A stretch of 21,860 nucleotides of DNA from a virus, in the IMG/VR virus record IMGVR_UViG_3300042324_000291, positions 1 through 21,860 of that record. The stretch is one strand, 5' to 3'. A program made the position numbers and the translations under genes. The first letter of the stretch is position 1; each line of letters opens with the position of its first letter. Positions 9,138 through 18,100 of this stretch are shown here, one piece after another. The notes under the pieces were generated by a model. The model did no database searches, was not told the origin of the DNA, and saw only the letters and a list, made by a program, of their open reading frames with translations.

Positions 9138-9157
9138 GATTGTCCCTAAAGACAATC
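9138..9157 (-). other. Second hairpin in the capsid gene 3' untranslated region
   Basis: GATTGTC (9138-9144) pairs with GACAATC (9151-9157) around a six-base loop, and an outer ATTGG/CCAAT pair may extend it. It lies between the capsid stop and the terminator and has no T-run of its own, so mRNA 3'-end protection is a possible role. Confidence 0.45.
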
Positions 9158-9171
9158 GGATGTACCCAATT

Positions 9172-10368
9172 TCACTGAAAAGTTAAATTTTGTACGGCAA
9201 TTTCACCAACATAGTCAGCGGCATTACCAAACGAACTCGCAGTATTCGTGAGTTCTATGTATCCGTACCTTGTCATAAATGATACGACTGGTTCGAATGT
9301 TGATGGATCCAATACAACTCCACTGCTCATCAATGGAATGTATGGGCAATAGAATGCGGCTGCATCAGTTTCGCTAGAACCTTTATAACCAACTAATACT
9401 GGAATAGTATCAGCGGCATAACTGTCAACGAACACACGCATAGCGCCGTTCAATGTACCAACAAACTTAGTGTTAGTTGGAGCTTCGAATGTACCTTCTG
9501 TTGTACGAGCAAAAGCACTAGTAGTTGCAGATTGCAATACTGTTAATGCCGCGCTAGAAACAACAGCCCAGTTACCTGCGCCACGACGTGTACGTTGGGC
9601 GATTAAGTTAGCAACACGGTTGATAAGAACAGCTAAGGCAGCGTGTTCGTCACCAACGTAAGTAGCTGTACCTGATACAGTAGCTTGGTTGAATGTAAAC
9701 TCAGTAGATGCTAATGTACGTAATGACAATAGAATCTCTTGGTCAATCTCAGCAGTAATCTCTTGTGCAAGAGCTGCCATGATTTCTGCTTCTACGTCGA
9801 TACCATGTTGAGACTGAGCATCTTGTGCTGCCTCAAATGTCCAACGTGCTTGCAATTTACGTGACTTAGCTTCAACAGCTTGACGTAGAATCTGAACACT
9901 GATTTGCTTACCACCGTTGCCTTCTAGGGCAGCAGTATCGTTAGCAGTATAGAAGCTAGATGTTGAATCAGCACTTGGTGTGCGTGAATATGCTTGAGCA
10001 ATCAAGAATGGACTTAGTGCTTCTTGGCCAGCTGTTACGCTAGTTGCGGCAGTACTATTGTCTGTTAATGATTGAGCATAACGAACACGTAGAGTGTGAA
10101 TCTGACCAACTGGTCCTGTCATTGGCTGAACGCCTACCAATTCGTTAGCGATAACGGTTGGCATGACACGACGGATAACTGGAAGAATCACACGGTTTAG
10201 TGTAGCGATATTACCAGCTGTAGTTGTACCGGCTGAAGATTCAGCTAGTAACTGTTTTTTGGTGTTTTCTAAAATAACACCCATTGTTGAACGGCGAGTT
10301 CCTTTTAAGCCTTCTAACAGAGCTTCTTTGGTCTCGTCCCAACGGCTTTCTAAGAGTACTTTTGACAT
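9172..10368 (-). CDS. 23: Major capsid protein, T4 gp23 family
   Basis: The 398-residue protein has the gp23 N-terminal pattern (ILENTKKQLLAESS) and the conserved early shell region (VILPVIRRVMPTVIANELVGVQPMTGP). T4 gp23 is longer (521 residues); shorter versions are usual in environmental relatives. In T4, gp21 removes the N-terminal segment of gp23 after a Leu/Ile-x-Glu site. Leu41-Ala42-Glu43, followed by Ser-Ser, is a likely equivalent here. AGGAG lies eight bases before the ATG. The gene is last in the block core protein-gp21-gp22-gp23 and is followed by a strong hairpin terminator, as expected for the most abundant late product. No separate gp24 vertex gene is visible. Confidence 0.97.
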   Translation of the reverse strand: MSKVLLESRWDETKEALLEGLKGTRRSTMGVILENTKKQLLAESSAGTTTAGNIATLNRVILPVIRRVMPTVIANELVGVQPMTGPVGQIHTLRVRYAQSLTDNSTAATSVTAGQEALSPFLIAQAYSRTPSADSTSSFYTANDTAALEGNGGKQISVQILRQAVEAKSRKLQARWTFEAAQDAQSQHGIDVEAEIMAALAQEITAEIDQEILLSLRTLASTEFTFNQATVSGTATYVGDEHAALAVLINRVANLIAQRTRRGAGNWAVVSSAALTVLQSATTSAFARTTEGTFEAPTNTKFVGTLNGAMRVFVDSYAADTIPVLVGYKGSSETDAAAFYCPYIPLMSSGVVLDPSTFEPVVSFMTRYGYIELTNTASSFGNAADYVGEIAVQNLTFQ

Positions 10369-10397
10369 TTTATATTTCTCCTAAATGATGTCTTTTT

Positions 10398-11498
10398 TTA
10401 AAGCCCTGCCAGACGCTTGATATCGATAACGTTATCACGTTGTTCCATATCAACTTCTTGTTTGGCAGCTTTATCCCCAGTTGCTTCTACGATAACTGAT
10501 TCTGTTAATTTAGCTTTTTGAGCTGGTTTAACATTACCGTTATTTAGAACTGCTGGAAGATACTTATCGAAAGCGGCTTGTAGACGTGGTGTCTGGACGC
10601 TTTCTAGTAAGTTCTGCATTACTAATGCCTTTTCTTCGTTCAATGTAGCAAGTAACTCGCCCATTGTTTTTTCACGTAGATTAGACTCTTTAATAATACG
10701 AACTTCACGTTCCTTTGATTCAATCAACTTCTTAGCGTTGCCGATTGTATTGATGGATTCGGCTAGTTTTTTATCTTTTTCTTCTAGCTGTGTCATTAGT
10801 TTGCGAGTTTCTGCTTTCTCACTTAAGTGAGTGACGCTGAATTCACTTGCAAAGCTTTCAAAGATACGACGACCAAAACTATTCTCCCGAGCAATTTTGA
10901 TATCTTCTTTCAATTGACCTAATTCACCTTTGAGTTGGTTAGCGACAACCGTAGTCAATCTCTTAGCAGATTCAGCAACAAAACGTGCCTTTAATGCTTC
11001 AAGTTGTATACGACCTTCAGCAACTAACTTAACCTTTGCTTCAACTACAGCTTGTTTGTCTTGTGTGAATTCTTTAATTTCACGTGCTAAAGCATGAACA
11101 ATAAATTGTTCTAACTTTTCTTGACTTTCCATTTGTAGTTTACGCTCACTACGTAGTTCTTTGATTTCTTCGGCTAGTTTAGTAACCATAAAATCATTGA
11201 ATTTTGTAGCTGATTCACGCAATTTTTGTTGCGCTATCACACGGTCTTCATTCATTGCTTGACGTTCAGTTTGAAATTCTTCAATCTCATGCTGTAGTCC
11301 TTCACTGACCATTTTATCAAGGGCTTCTACCATCACGTATCTGTCATGTTCATAACGTTGTGCGAATTCTTCACGCAATTCTGCACGTACTTGCTCACGA
11401 GCCTCATTCAACTTAGATTCCCATGCCTCGTTTATAGCGACACCTGTTTCTTCGTTGATTAATCCACTCTCAAGTAATGGTTTGATAGCATCTAACAT
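10398..11498 (-). CDS. 22: Prohead core scaffolding protein, T4 gp22 family
   Basis: The 366-residue protein is almost entirely charged helix and coiled coil, rich in Glu, Lys, Arg and Ala. It contains the segment NSFGRRIFESFASEF (residues about 206-220), typical of gp22 scaffolds. gp22 forms the inner core on which gp23 assembles and is then degraded by the gp21 protease. T4 gp22 is 269 residues, so this one is longer. GGGGAT precedes the ATG at a suitable distance, and the gene begins two bases after the gp21 stop, so translation is probably coupled. The C-terminal tail (residues about 315-366) is less coiled and ends VIDIKRLAGL. Confidence 0.93.
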   Translation of the reverse strand: MLDAIKPLLESGLINEETGVAINEAWESKLNEAREQVRAELREEFAQRYEHDRYVMVEALDKMVSEGLQHEIEEFQTERQAMNEDRVIAQQKLRESATKFNDFMVTKLAEEIKELRSERKLQMESQEKLEQFIVHALAREIKEFTQDKQAVVEAKVKLVAEGRIQLEALKARFVAESAKRLTTVVANQLKGELGQLKEDIKIARENSFGRRIFESFASEFSVTHLSEKAETRKLMTQLEEKDKKLAESINTIGNAKKLIESKEREVRIIKESNLREKTMGELLATLNEEKALVMQNLLESVQTPRLQAAFDKYLPAVLNNGNVKPAQKAKLTESVIVEATGDKAAKQEVDMEQRDNVIDIKRLAGL

Positions 11499-11500
11499 GC

Positions 11501-12145
11501 TTAATCCCCTTTGTTAATTTTGAGATCCTTGATAAGACGAACCACTTCGTCTTTCAGGTATCTCTGTACCTTCTTGTCGCCTTGTGCCTCTTTTGCTAGA
11601 TCCAACAACTTATGACCATGACGCATATTCATCATGCCTTCATAGATTGCTTTAGGATAAGCATTGGGTGCACTAGGTTGTGCGACAATATCCACAGTGA
11701 CTATTTCAAAGTCACTAACTTTGCCGTCCAAGTCATTCACGTTACCGCTACCACGACTTGAAACGCCGAGTTTCACACCACTCTCCAACATAGTAGACAC
11801 TAACTGTCCCATTGGAGTTGGTAAAATCTTTAACTTTCCGAAACCATTAGCACCATCCATCCACATGCTTGTAATCATATGTGATACACGGTCTAAGTTA
11901 ATCTTTAAGTCATCTGGGTGATCTACTTCACCTAATACTGAATAGCCTTCAACAATTTGTCTGTTAAGAGTTTCAACGGCACTTTCAATTTCAGAAACGG
12001 GGTAGACACGCTCATTAGCGTTCTTTACCCCACCCTGAATGAAGATACCCTTCATATAAAGGCTCTTCAAAGCACCTTCACCTGTGCTTTCGACCACCAT
12101 ACTAGCACGGTCGAAAGTCAGATGCTCTTTAAGATACAAAGCCAT
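11501..12145 (-). CDS. 21: Prohead core protease, T4 gp21 family
   Basis: This 214-residue serine protease cleaves scaffold and capsid proteins during head maturation. Family motifs are present: GEVDHP with His76, and GVSSRGSG with Ser129/Ser130 as the nucleophile position. A later VDIVAQPSAPNAYP stretch follows, in which Asp152 may be the third catalytic residue. The N-terminal region (YMKGIFIQGGVKNANERVYP) is also typical. I chose ATG at 12145, with GAG upstream; the TTG at 12154 would leave only two bases after its AAGGA. The gene lies 14 bases behind the acidic core protein and just before gp22, the same order as in T4. Confidence 0.95.
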   Translation of the reverse strand: MALYLKEHLTFDRASMVVESTGEGALKSLYMKGIFIQGGVKNANERVYPVSEIESAVETLNRQIVEGYSVLGEVDHPDDLKINLDRVSHMITSMWMDGANGFGKLKILPTPMGQLVSTMLESGVKLGVSSRGSGNVNDLDGKVSDFEIVTVDIVAQPSAPNAYPKAIYEGMMNMRHGHKLLDLAKEAQGDKKVQRYLKDEVVRLIKDLKINKGD

Positions 12146-12159
12146 TGCTCTCAAATTCC

Positions 12160-12972
12160 TTAAATGCGTCTTTTAGCAGTAGTTCTACGTGACTCTGCTA
12201 CTGGGCTACGAACTTTACCTGCTTCGTCTTTAGTGACTGGCTTAGGTGCGGCTGTTAAGTCTGCATTATTTTGTGCTGGACTATTCTTAAATGATCCTGC
12301 ACCTTTAACACTTGTTTCACCTTTTGCATATGCATTACTTGGGCCTTTTGGGCCTGTTGGAACTGATTCACTAGCACCACTGAACTTAACTGGTCTACTG
12401 TCCATTCCAGCTTGACCGCTATTAGCGTCTACTGTACTTTTGTTTTGAACACCATTGTCACCGTGAGTTACAGAAACTTTCTTTAGTGTGATAGCTTCCA
12501 TCATAGGATCTTCTTCGCTATCCATGTCATCACCTGCCATGTCATCCATGCCGTCCATGTCGTCACCATCCATGTCACCCATATCGTCATCACCGCCCAT
12601 GATTTCTTCAAACTCAGCCATTAGCTGGTCTAATTTATCTTCTAGGTCAACAACACGGTCTTCTAAACCTTCTTCGCCACCTTCTTCATCGTCCATATCA
12701 ATGTCAATAGTTTCTTCACCGTCGTCATCCATGTCATCAATGTCAAATTCTTCATCTTCATCTTCTGACATACCAGATTCTTCGCTACCAATTTCGTCTA
12801 GCAAATCTTCTACTGGACCAGAAGGCTGATTCATCATGTCATCTTCGTCCATCATTGATTCATAGATTTCGCGGCTTTTCTCAACTACGATATCGTGAAA
12901 TAATGCACGGGCTTGTTCTTCGTTCTCATTGATAATCAAATCAATCAGTTGTTCAAATTTTTTATTATCCAT
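12160..12972 (-). CDS. Acidic prohead core protein, gp67-like
   Basis: The 270-residue protein has a helical start (KFEQLIDLIINENEEQARAL), then a run extremely rich in Asp, Glu, Met and Gly (residues about 42-165), and a basic, low-complexity C terminus ending SRRTTAKRRI. The N terminus resembles T4 gp67, a small, very acidic prohead core protein, and the gene lies between gp20 and gp21 where T4 places 67 and 68. It is much longer than T4 gp67 (80 residues), so the basic tail may be an added domain or correspond to another core protein. AGGAG sits seven bases before the ATG, with a late-promoter-like octamer and a terminator just upstream, so the gene probably opens the head transcription unit. 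The family call rests on composition, the N-terminal pattern and position. Confidence 0.8.
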   Translation of the reverse strand: MDNKKFEQLIDLIINENEEQARALFHDIVVEKSREIYESMMDEDDMMNQPSGPVEDLLDEIGSEESGMSEDEDEEFDIDDMDDDGEETIDIDMDDEEGGEEGLEDRVVDLEDKLDQLMAEFEEIMGGDDDMGDMDGDDMDGMDDMAGDDMDSEEDPMMEAITLKKVSVTHGDNGVQNKSTVDANSGQAGMDSRPVKFSGASESVPTGPKGPSNAYAKGETSVKGAGSFKNSPAQNNADLTAAPKPVTKDEAGKVRSPVAESRRTTAKRRI

Positions 12973-13005
12973 TGAATGTCTCCTATATAAATGGCTTTGT
13001 AGAAT

Positions 13006-13013
13006 TATTTAGT
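13006..13013 (-). promoter_or_regulatory. Late-promoter-like ACTAAATA before the acidic core protein gene
   Basis: The minus strand reads ACTAAATAATTC, six of eight to TATAAATA, 34 bases from the ATG at 12972. It lies directly downstream of a terminator-like hairpin, the arrangement expected where one unit ends and the head operon begins. Confidence 0.4.
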
Positions 13014-13024
13014 GCGTATATGGC

Positions 13025-13049
13025 AAAACAGCACAATAAGTGCTGTTTT
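13025..13049 (-). terminator. Hairpin terminator between portal unit and head operon
   Basis: AAAACAGCAC (13025-13034) pairs perfectly with GTGCTGTTTT (13040-13049) around a five-base loop. The minus-strand T-run is four bases and the plus-strand run is seven, so it may work in both directions. It lies behind the 74-residue gene and before the acidic core gene. Confidence 0.6.
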
Positions 13050-13094
13050 TTTGCGTTTTTACCTAGAATAAGGCTTTTTTATAAGTTTATTAAC

Positions 13095-13319
13095 TTATAG
13101 TTGTGGTTGATCAGGTTTTGGCTGACTATACTGTGCGTTAATCTTTTTAAGATAACTAGCCTTTTCATAATTTCTAACATCATTCATCTTACGTAATTTA
13201 CGAATCTGACGTAATGTTAATTTAGTTTTACGGCTTTCTTTCCACTTTGGCTTACTGTTATCAGACTCTACATCTTGGTAACCTTCTATAGCGGGAGTAA
13301 ACATCTCAAAAAGTTTCAT
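13095..13319 (-). CDS. Small basic protein between portal and core genes
   Basis: The 74-residue protein starts MKLFEMFTPAIEGYQDVESD and has a strongly basic centre (KWKESRKTKLTLRQIRKLRK). I recall similar small proteins beside the portal gene in environmental T4-like phages, but have no function to give. In T4 this place holds the small core genes 67 and 68. The gene starts 14 bases after the portal stop. The upstream sequence has no clear Shine-Dalgarno element and contains GATAAATA only seven bases from the ATG. It is probably expressed with the portal gene. A role in head assembly is inferred from position only. Confidence 0.75.
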   Translation of the reverse strand: MKLFEMFTPAIEGYQDVESDNSKPKWKESRKTKLTLRQIRKLRKMNDVRNYEKASYLKKINAQYSQPKPDQPQL

Positions 13320-13333
13320 ATTATTTATTTATC

Positions 13334-15124
13334 TTAAATCTGTCCGGGCGCACCGCCAGGTGCATTGCCTGCCATAGCACCGGCATCATTGCCAACTGGG
13401 CCGGCTACTTCCATACCGTCTAATCCACCTTCTGGGGGAGGAGCATTCATATCTTCACCTGTTTGTGTATCAGATTCAATATCACCCACTGATACACCAA
13501 TACTGCGTAAATCATTACCTTGTGGTTCAATCTCAATCTCTTTATCATTTTCTTCACGCCACATTTTTTCGTTTTTACTGATTTCTTCTTCGGATAAGCC
13601 CAAGAATCGTTCTAACGCAAAACGTTTACTTATGTATGGATATTGTTCAATAGCACTGAATGAAGTAATACGTGCTGTATCTAATTCACTTTGACGATAG
13701 GCTGCAAAGTTTTGTGGTGGATTAAACTGTAATTGAAATAGACCACTATCAATATTCAATCCTCTCCAACGTAAGAATAATTTAAATTCTTCATCTAGCT
13801 TTTGACTGATATATTTTTGTAAACGTTCGCAATATTGATTGAAACGGAACTCTTGAATCATAGCTGTACCAACACGTCCATCATTCATTGGAGTAGGATT
13901 GTCATCTGGTCCTGTTGGAAGATAGCTACTTGGCACACGTAAACCACGTGCTAATCTGTTGTTAAAGTAACGCAAGTCATCAATCTCACCCAAATTCTGT
14001 CCACCGGGTAACACTTCAACACTTGATCCTCTTCCGTCAGCAGTAACTGGAAAGAAGTAATCTTCATTCATACTTAATGGGTTATAACTAGCATCAACTA
14101 CACTGCCACCACCATGCGTACTTGGAATACGTCTTTGATGAATCTCATTTTTAATACGTTCAACAAAAGCCATAGCTAAGTGACTTGGCATATTACCAAC
14201 GTCAATCTTAAACATTCTACGTTCTGGAGCACGTTGTACACGATAGATAAGAACCGCGTCTTCTAATAATTCTTTTTGCTTATAGACTTTAAAGACATTC
14301 TCTAAAATACTTTGACCAAAGGGCCAGAAGCGGTCTAGCCCTTCTGTTAAGCTTAGATGAACAACGTGTTTAGCATCAATGGCTGCTTCACTTTGACCTA
14401 ACGTAAAACGACTACCCGATGTGTTGTAGGGCATTGCAGGTACTGTATACCCGCCACCTGCACCACCACCGCCTGTACCACCTACCCCAGTTGCTGGATT
14501 AGCGGCAAAGTCTGTATTAGTTTTAGTAGCTACTGACAAGTTCTGTAAGTTAATGTTAATATCTTTAATAACATATTGCTCGGGCTTTTTACCCTCACTT
14601 TCATTTACAATAACTTTAATAACCTTAGTCATATCTACCCAGTATAGCTTAAAGTTTTCTGGGTCACGTACAAAGACCTGATCACCAAACTTAATTGTAT
14701 TACGGAAGATTTTGAATGTTCTAGTATCAAATTCGTTTAATTTGCACCATTGTTGCAGTTGTGTTTTTAATAGTTCAACTTCATGTTGTGTAGGTTCGTC
14801 TTTGAAATCTAAGTCAAAGGGTGTTTTATTATGTTCGTTTGTTTGTGTACTGAATTCACTTATAATGTCTAAGCAAGCATTAATTTCAGCATCAACATCC
14901 ATCATTTCATATTGGTTATAGCGTTCAATACGATTTGGGTGACCTGTATATACTTCTGGTAACCGGCTACGATAGTTCTTATAGCCCATTTCAGCATTGT
15001 TGTAACCACCGGTATCACTACCGTTTTGTCCTGGACTACCGTTCCATGCACCGGTATTATTATTGAATCCAGAAATGGGACTAGAGATACCGGATTTGTT
15101 TGAGAAGCGTTTTGTATAGGTCAT
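13334..15124 (-). CDS. 20: Portal vertex protein, T4 gp20 family
   Basis: The 596-residue protein forms the portal ring at the head vertex, through which DNA is packaged and to which the tail attaches. Recognisable gp20 segments are YRVQRAPERRMFKIDVGNMP, the LARGLRVPSSYLP region, and IEQYPYISKRFALERFLGLS near the C terminus. T4 gp20 is 524 residues. The extra length is a Gly/Asn-rich N terminus, a Gly-rich insert (residues about 216-226) and a Pro/Gly/Ala-rich tail. A GCTAAATA octamer lies about 20 bases upstream of the ATG, between it and the tape-measure stop. The Shine-Dalgarno element is weak. Confidence 0.96.
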   Translation of the reverse strand: MTYTKRFSNKSGISSPISGFNNNTGAWNGSPGQNGSDTGGYNNAEMGYKNYRSRLPEVYTGHPNRIERYNQYEMMDVDAEINACLDIISEFSTQTNEHNKTPFDLDFKDEPTQHEVELLKTQLQQWCKLNEFDTRTFKIFRNTIKFGDQVFVRDPENFKLYWVDMTKVIKVIVNESEGKKPEQYVIKDININLQNLSVATKTNTDFAANPATGVGGTGGGGAGGGYTVPAMPYNTSGSRFTLGQSEAAIDAKHVVHLSLTEGLDRFWPFGQSILENVFKVYKQKELLEDAVLIYRVQRAPERRMFKIDVGNMPSHLAMAFVERIKNEIHQRRIPSTHGGGSVVDASYNPLSMNEDYFFPVTADGRGSSVEVLPGGQNLGEIDDLRYFNNRLARGLRVPSSYLPTGPDDNPTPMNDGRVGTAMIQEFRFNQYCERLQKYISQKLDEEFKLFLRWRGLNIDSGLFQLQFNPPQNFAAYRQSELDTARITSFSAIEQYPYISKRFALERFLGLSEEEISKNEKMWREENDKEIEIEPQGNDLRSIGVSVGDIESDTQTGEDMNAPPPEGGLDGMEVAGPVGNDAGAMAGNAPGGAPGQI

Positions 15125-15142
15125 AGTAGATACTTTGTTTAG

Positions 15143-15150
15143 TATTTAGC
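15143..15150 (-). promoter_or_regulatory. Late-promoter-like GCTAAATA before the portal gene
   Basis: The minus strand reads GCTAAATACT, six of eight to the T4 late octamer, between the tape-measure stop (15152) and the portal ATG (15124). The match is modest in AT-rich DNA. Confidence 0.35.
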
Positions 15151-15151
15151 G

Positions 15152-18100
15152 TTAAACCATTGCATTACGTAATAATTTATCTGATATATCATTACCATCA
15201 CTAAGTTTAGAAATCATTGTATCAAATTTATCTTCCATTAGAACTATCAATTCTTGCAATATAGCAGAAGGTGAATCAGCTAGATTGTCACTATTAGAGC
15301 CTAAATTATGCGTTGCAGTAGTTACACTTTCCTTTTGTACCCCATTAGCCAATTCATCAAATTGTGGCTTAGGCATAGCAACTTCTTCTTCATGTAGCAT
15401 AACTGGATATCCGGATGCTGGACCTTTAAATACTCCACCAAATCTAGCCATTTCAAAGTGTACTGGGTCCTTTGGTACTGTTTGGAATAATCCTTGTTTA
15501 TTCATTGCGTCTACTGCTTTTGGATCATTATAATTCTGTATATCAACTGCAAAACCACGCTCATGCTTACTAGTACCAGGTCGACCTATAGGCATATTCT
15601 TAGCAGTTTTGCCCGGGCGTCCGGCCGCAACTGATTCATCCCATAGTCTTTGCTGATCTTCTGGATCACGTTTAGCACTATTAATTGAAATTGTACTACC
15701 AGTCATTGACTTAAATTCTTTTGCCGCATTTATAATTTTAGATTTAATACTATCATTTAATTGTTCAAAATTAGATTTGCTTCCGGATCTACTTCCAAAA
15801 GTGAATAAGGTTTCAATTCCCTTAATAACTTCACTTATACTTGTAGTAGGTGTTGCAGTTAATGCGGCTGTTTCACTTCGTTTACCTTCATTACTCATTG
15901 AGACTGGTTTTGCAGTAGATGCAGTAATTGATGCGGCAACTGGTGCGGTAGTTGCACTTCGTCTACCTTCATTACCCATTGAGACTGGTTTTGCAGTAGA
16001 TGCAGTAATTGATGCGGCAACTGGTGCGGTAGTTGCACTTCGTCTACCTTCATTACCCATTGAGACTGGTGTTGCAACCGGGGTTGGTGTTGGTGTTATA
16101 GAACGTGTTGCAACCGGTGTTGCAACCGGGGTCGGTGTTGGTGTTATAGAACGTGTTGCAACCGGTGCCGGCGTTTTTGCAGTAACAGGTGATGATGGAG
16201 ATTCTGGCGATACCGGGGATTCCGGAGACTCTGGCGATATAGGTGGTGGTACAGGTGTTGTTGAAGTATCACTACTTCCACTAGATTTAGTAGTTTTTAT
16301 ATTGCCGCCGGATACAGGTTTTGCGCCAACCGTTTCATTAAATTTAGTAACAGCACTATTAAATGTATCGCTAGCTGTTTTGTTTAATTTGGCAGCGGCA
16401 TTAAATGAAAAAACTACGCTATCTAATTGTTGTGCCGCAGACTGTTGTAATCTTCTACCTTCTATATTATCTTTAGTAACTTGATCGGTACCTTGACGTT
16501 CTTTTTGCAATTGAGATAATGACTCATCAAAACTTTTACCAGATTTTTCTGATAGTTTAGTTGCCGCATCTATCATTTTAGTATTATCAACTAAATTACC
16601 AAATTTACCAGTCAATATGCCACTAGTATCACCACCGACAGTTTTAGTACCTGCCATTTGTTTAAGAGTTTCTTTACTAGATTCATTACCTTGTTTAATA
16701 ACCTCAGCAATAGGTTTTCCATCTAATGCGGCTTGAATACCTTTACCATATGTCATCATTGCGGCTGCTGAGGCATCATCTATTGGGCCTCCGGCTGCTC
16801 CATATCTAGTTACACCGGTTGAACCTCTAGTATCTCCGGAGTCACGCAAATATGCGGCATATTTAGCTATTCCTTCTAATTGTTTTTGACGAGTAGTATC
16901 TCCGTCAATTTCAGCTTGTAACATTGCCGCACGTAATTCTTCTTCAGCCATAACTGCGGCACGTGATTCTTCTTGTTGTTTGCGTGTTGCTCCAGACAAC
17001 ATTGCTAATTTATCTAGTTCTTCAACATATGCAGATGCACCTTTAACTAAATCTTGCTGACTCTTACCCTGCATCATGCCCATGCGAGTTTGTTGAGCCA
17101 TGTATTGTAATGTGTGTTCACGTTGTTGATCTGCCGTAACACCGAGCATTTCTAATTTTTGACCAACGTCACTCTTAACTAGTTCTCCGGCTACACTAGC
17201 AAATTTATTAGCACCTGTGGCAGCAGTGGTGCCAAATAATTTTAAATCTCTTGCATTAGATGCTAATAGTGTATTGAATTTTTCTAACTCTGCAGTAGTC
17301 ATGCCTAGTGTTTGAACCATTTCAAATACACCTGTCATTCCCTTAGCACCTGCTAATCCAGCCTCACTTAATTTAGTAAAACTCTCATAAAGCTTATCAT
17401 TTTGTTCTGCGGCTATTCTATTTGCTTCAGCCGCGGCTTCTACTGCTACACCTAATAATGCTATTGCACCTCCTGCTATCCTGGCTGCTATTCCCAAACC
17501 AGGTATAAACATCATGGCCGCGCCAATACCCTTTAAGGCAGTACTGATACTATCTGCAAACGCACTTACCGCTTTAGCACCTACTTTAGCACCACGCTCA
17601 CCTTCATAAAGTGATTTGGTCATCGCTGTTGCGGCCTTAAATATCCCTTCGAAGGCTGCAGTACCTAACTGTACAGCCGCAGTCATGCCCATGCTACCTT
17701 TAGTTGATTCTAATATTCTATTAGAAAATTCACCTACTATAGCTTTTGTACTATTAAGTCTAGAGGAAAGTTCATTAAATGCTTTGCCCGGAGCATCTAG
17801 TGTTTTAGCAAGTTTTTCTGTTTTATCATTAATATCTCTATAATTTGCTAATGTCTTTCTTTGTTCTACTGTTAATTCAACTGTGGTTTTTACGAATTCC
17901 CCATTACTTTTAATGAGATAACCCATATTCTCCATTTCTTTGTCAAATATAGCTTGACGTTTATTCTGAAGTGTAGTGTTTTTACCTAATTGGGCTTCTA
18001 ATTCTTCATTTAATTTCAGCTCAATTTTAGAACGTTTTTCAAATTGGGACTCTAACGCTTTATAGCTACCGTCGGCTCTCCTTACGTATCCTTCTTCTGC

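Noticed and set aside
12146-12154. Longer gp21 starting at TTG 12154
   Set aside because: Its ribosome site would be too close; the ATG at 12145 fits better. The same reasoning rejects the TTG or GTG starts at 7239, 18193 and 20396.
12488-12829. Ser/Met-rich plus-strand ORF opposite the acidic core protein
   Set aside because: It is the reverse complement of Asp/Glu codons; composition is an artefact of the acidic tract.
13077-13100. AT-rich hairpin overlapping the stop of the 74-residue gene as a terminator
   Set aside because: On the minus strand the stem is followed by A residues rather than T; the GC-containing hairpin at 13025-13049 is the better candidate.
15777-16484. 235-residue plus-strand ORF opposite the tape-measure linker
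   Set aside because: It mirrors the 81-bp and 48-bp repeats of the minus-strand gene and has no start signal or recognisable domain.
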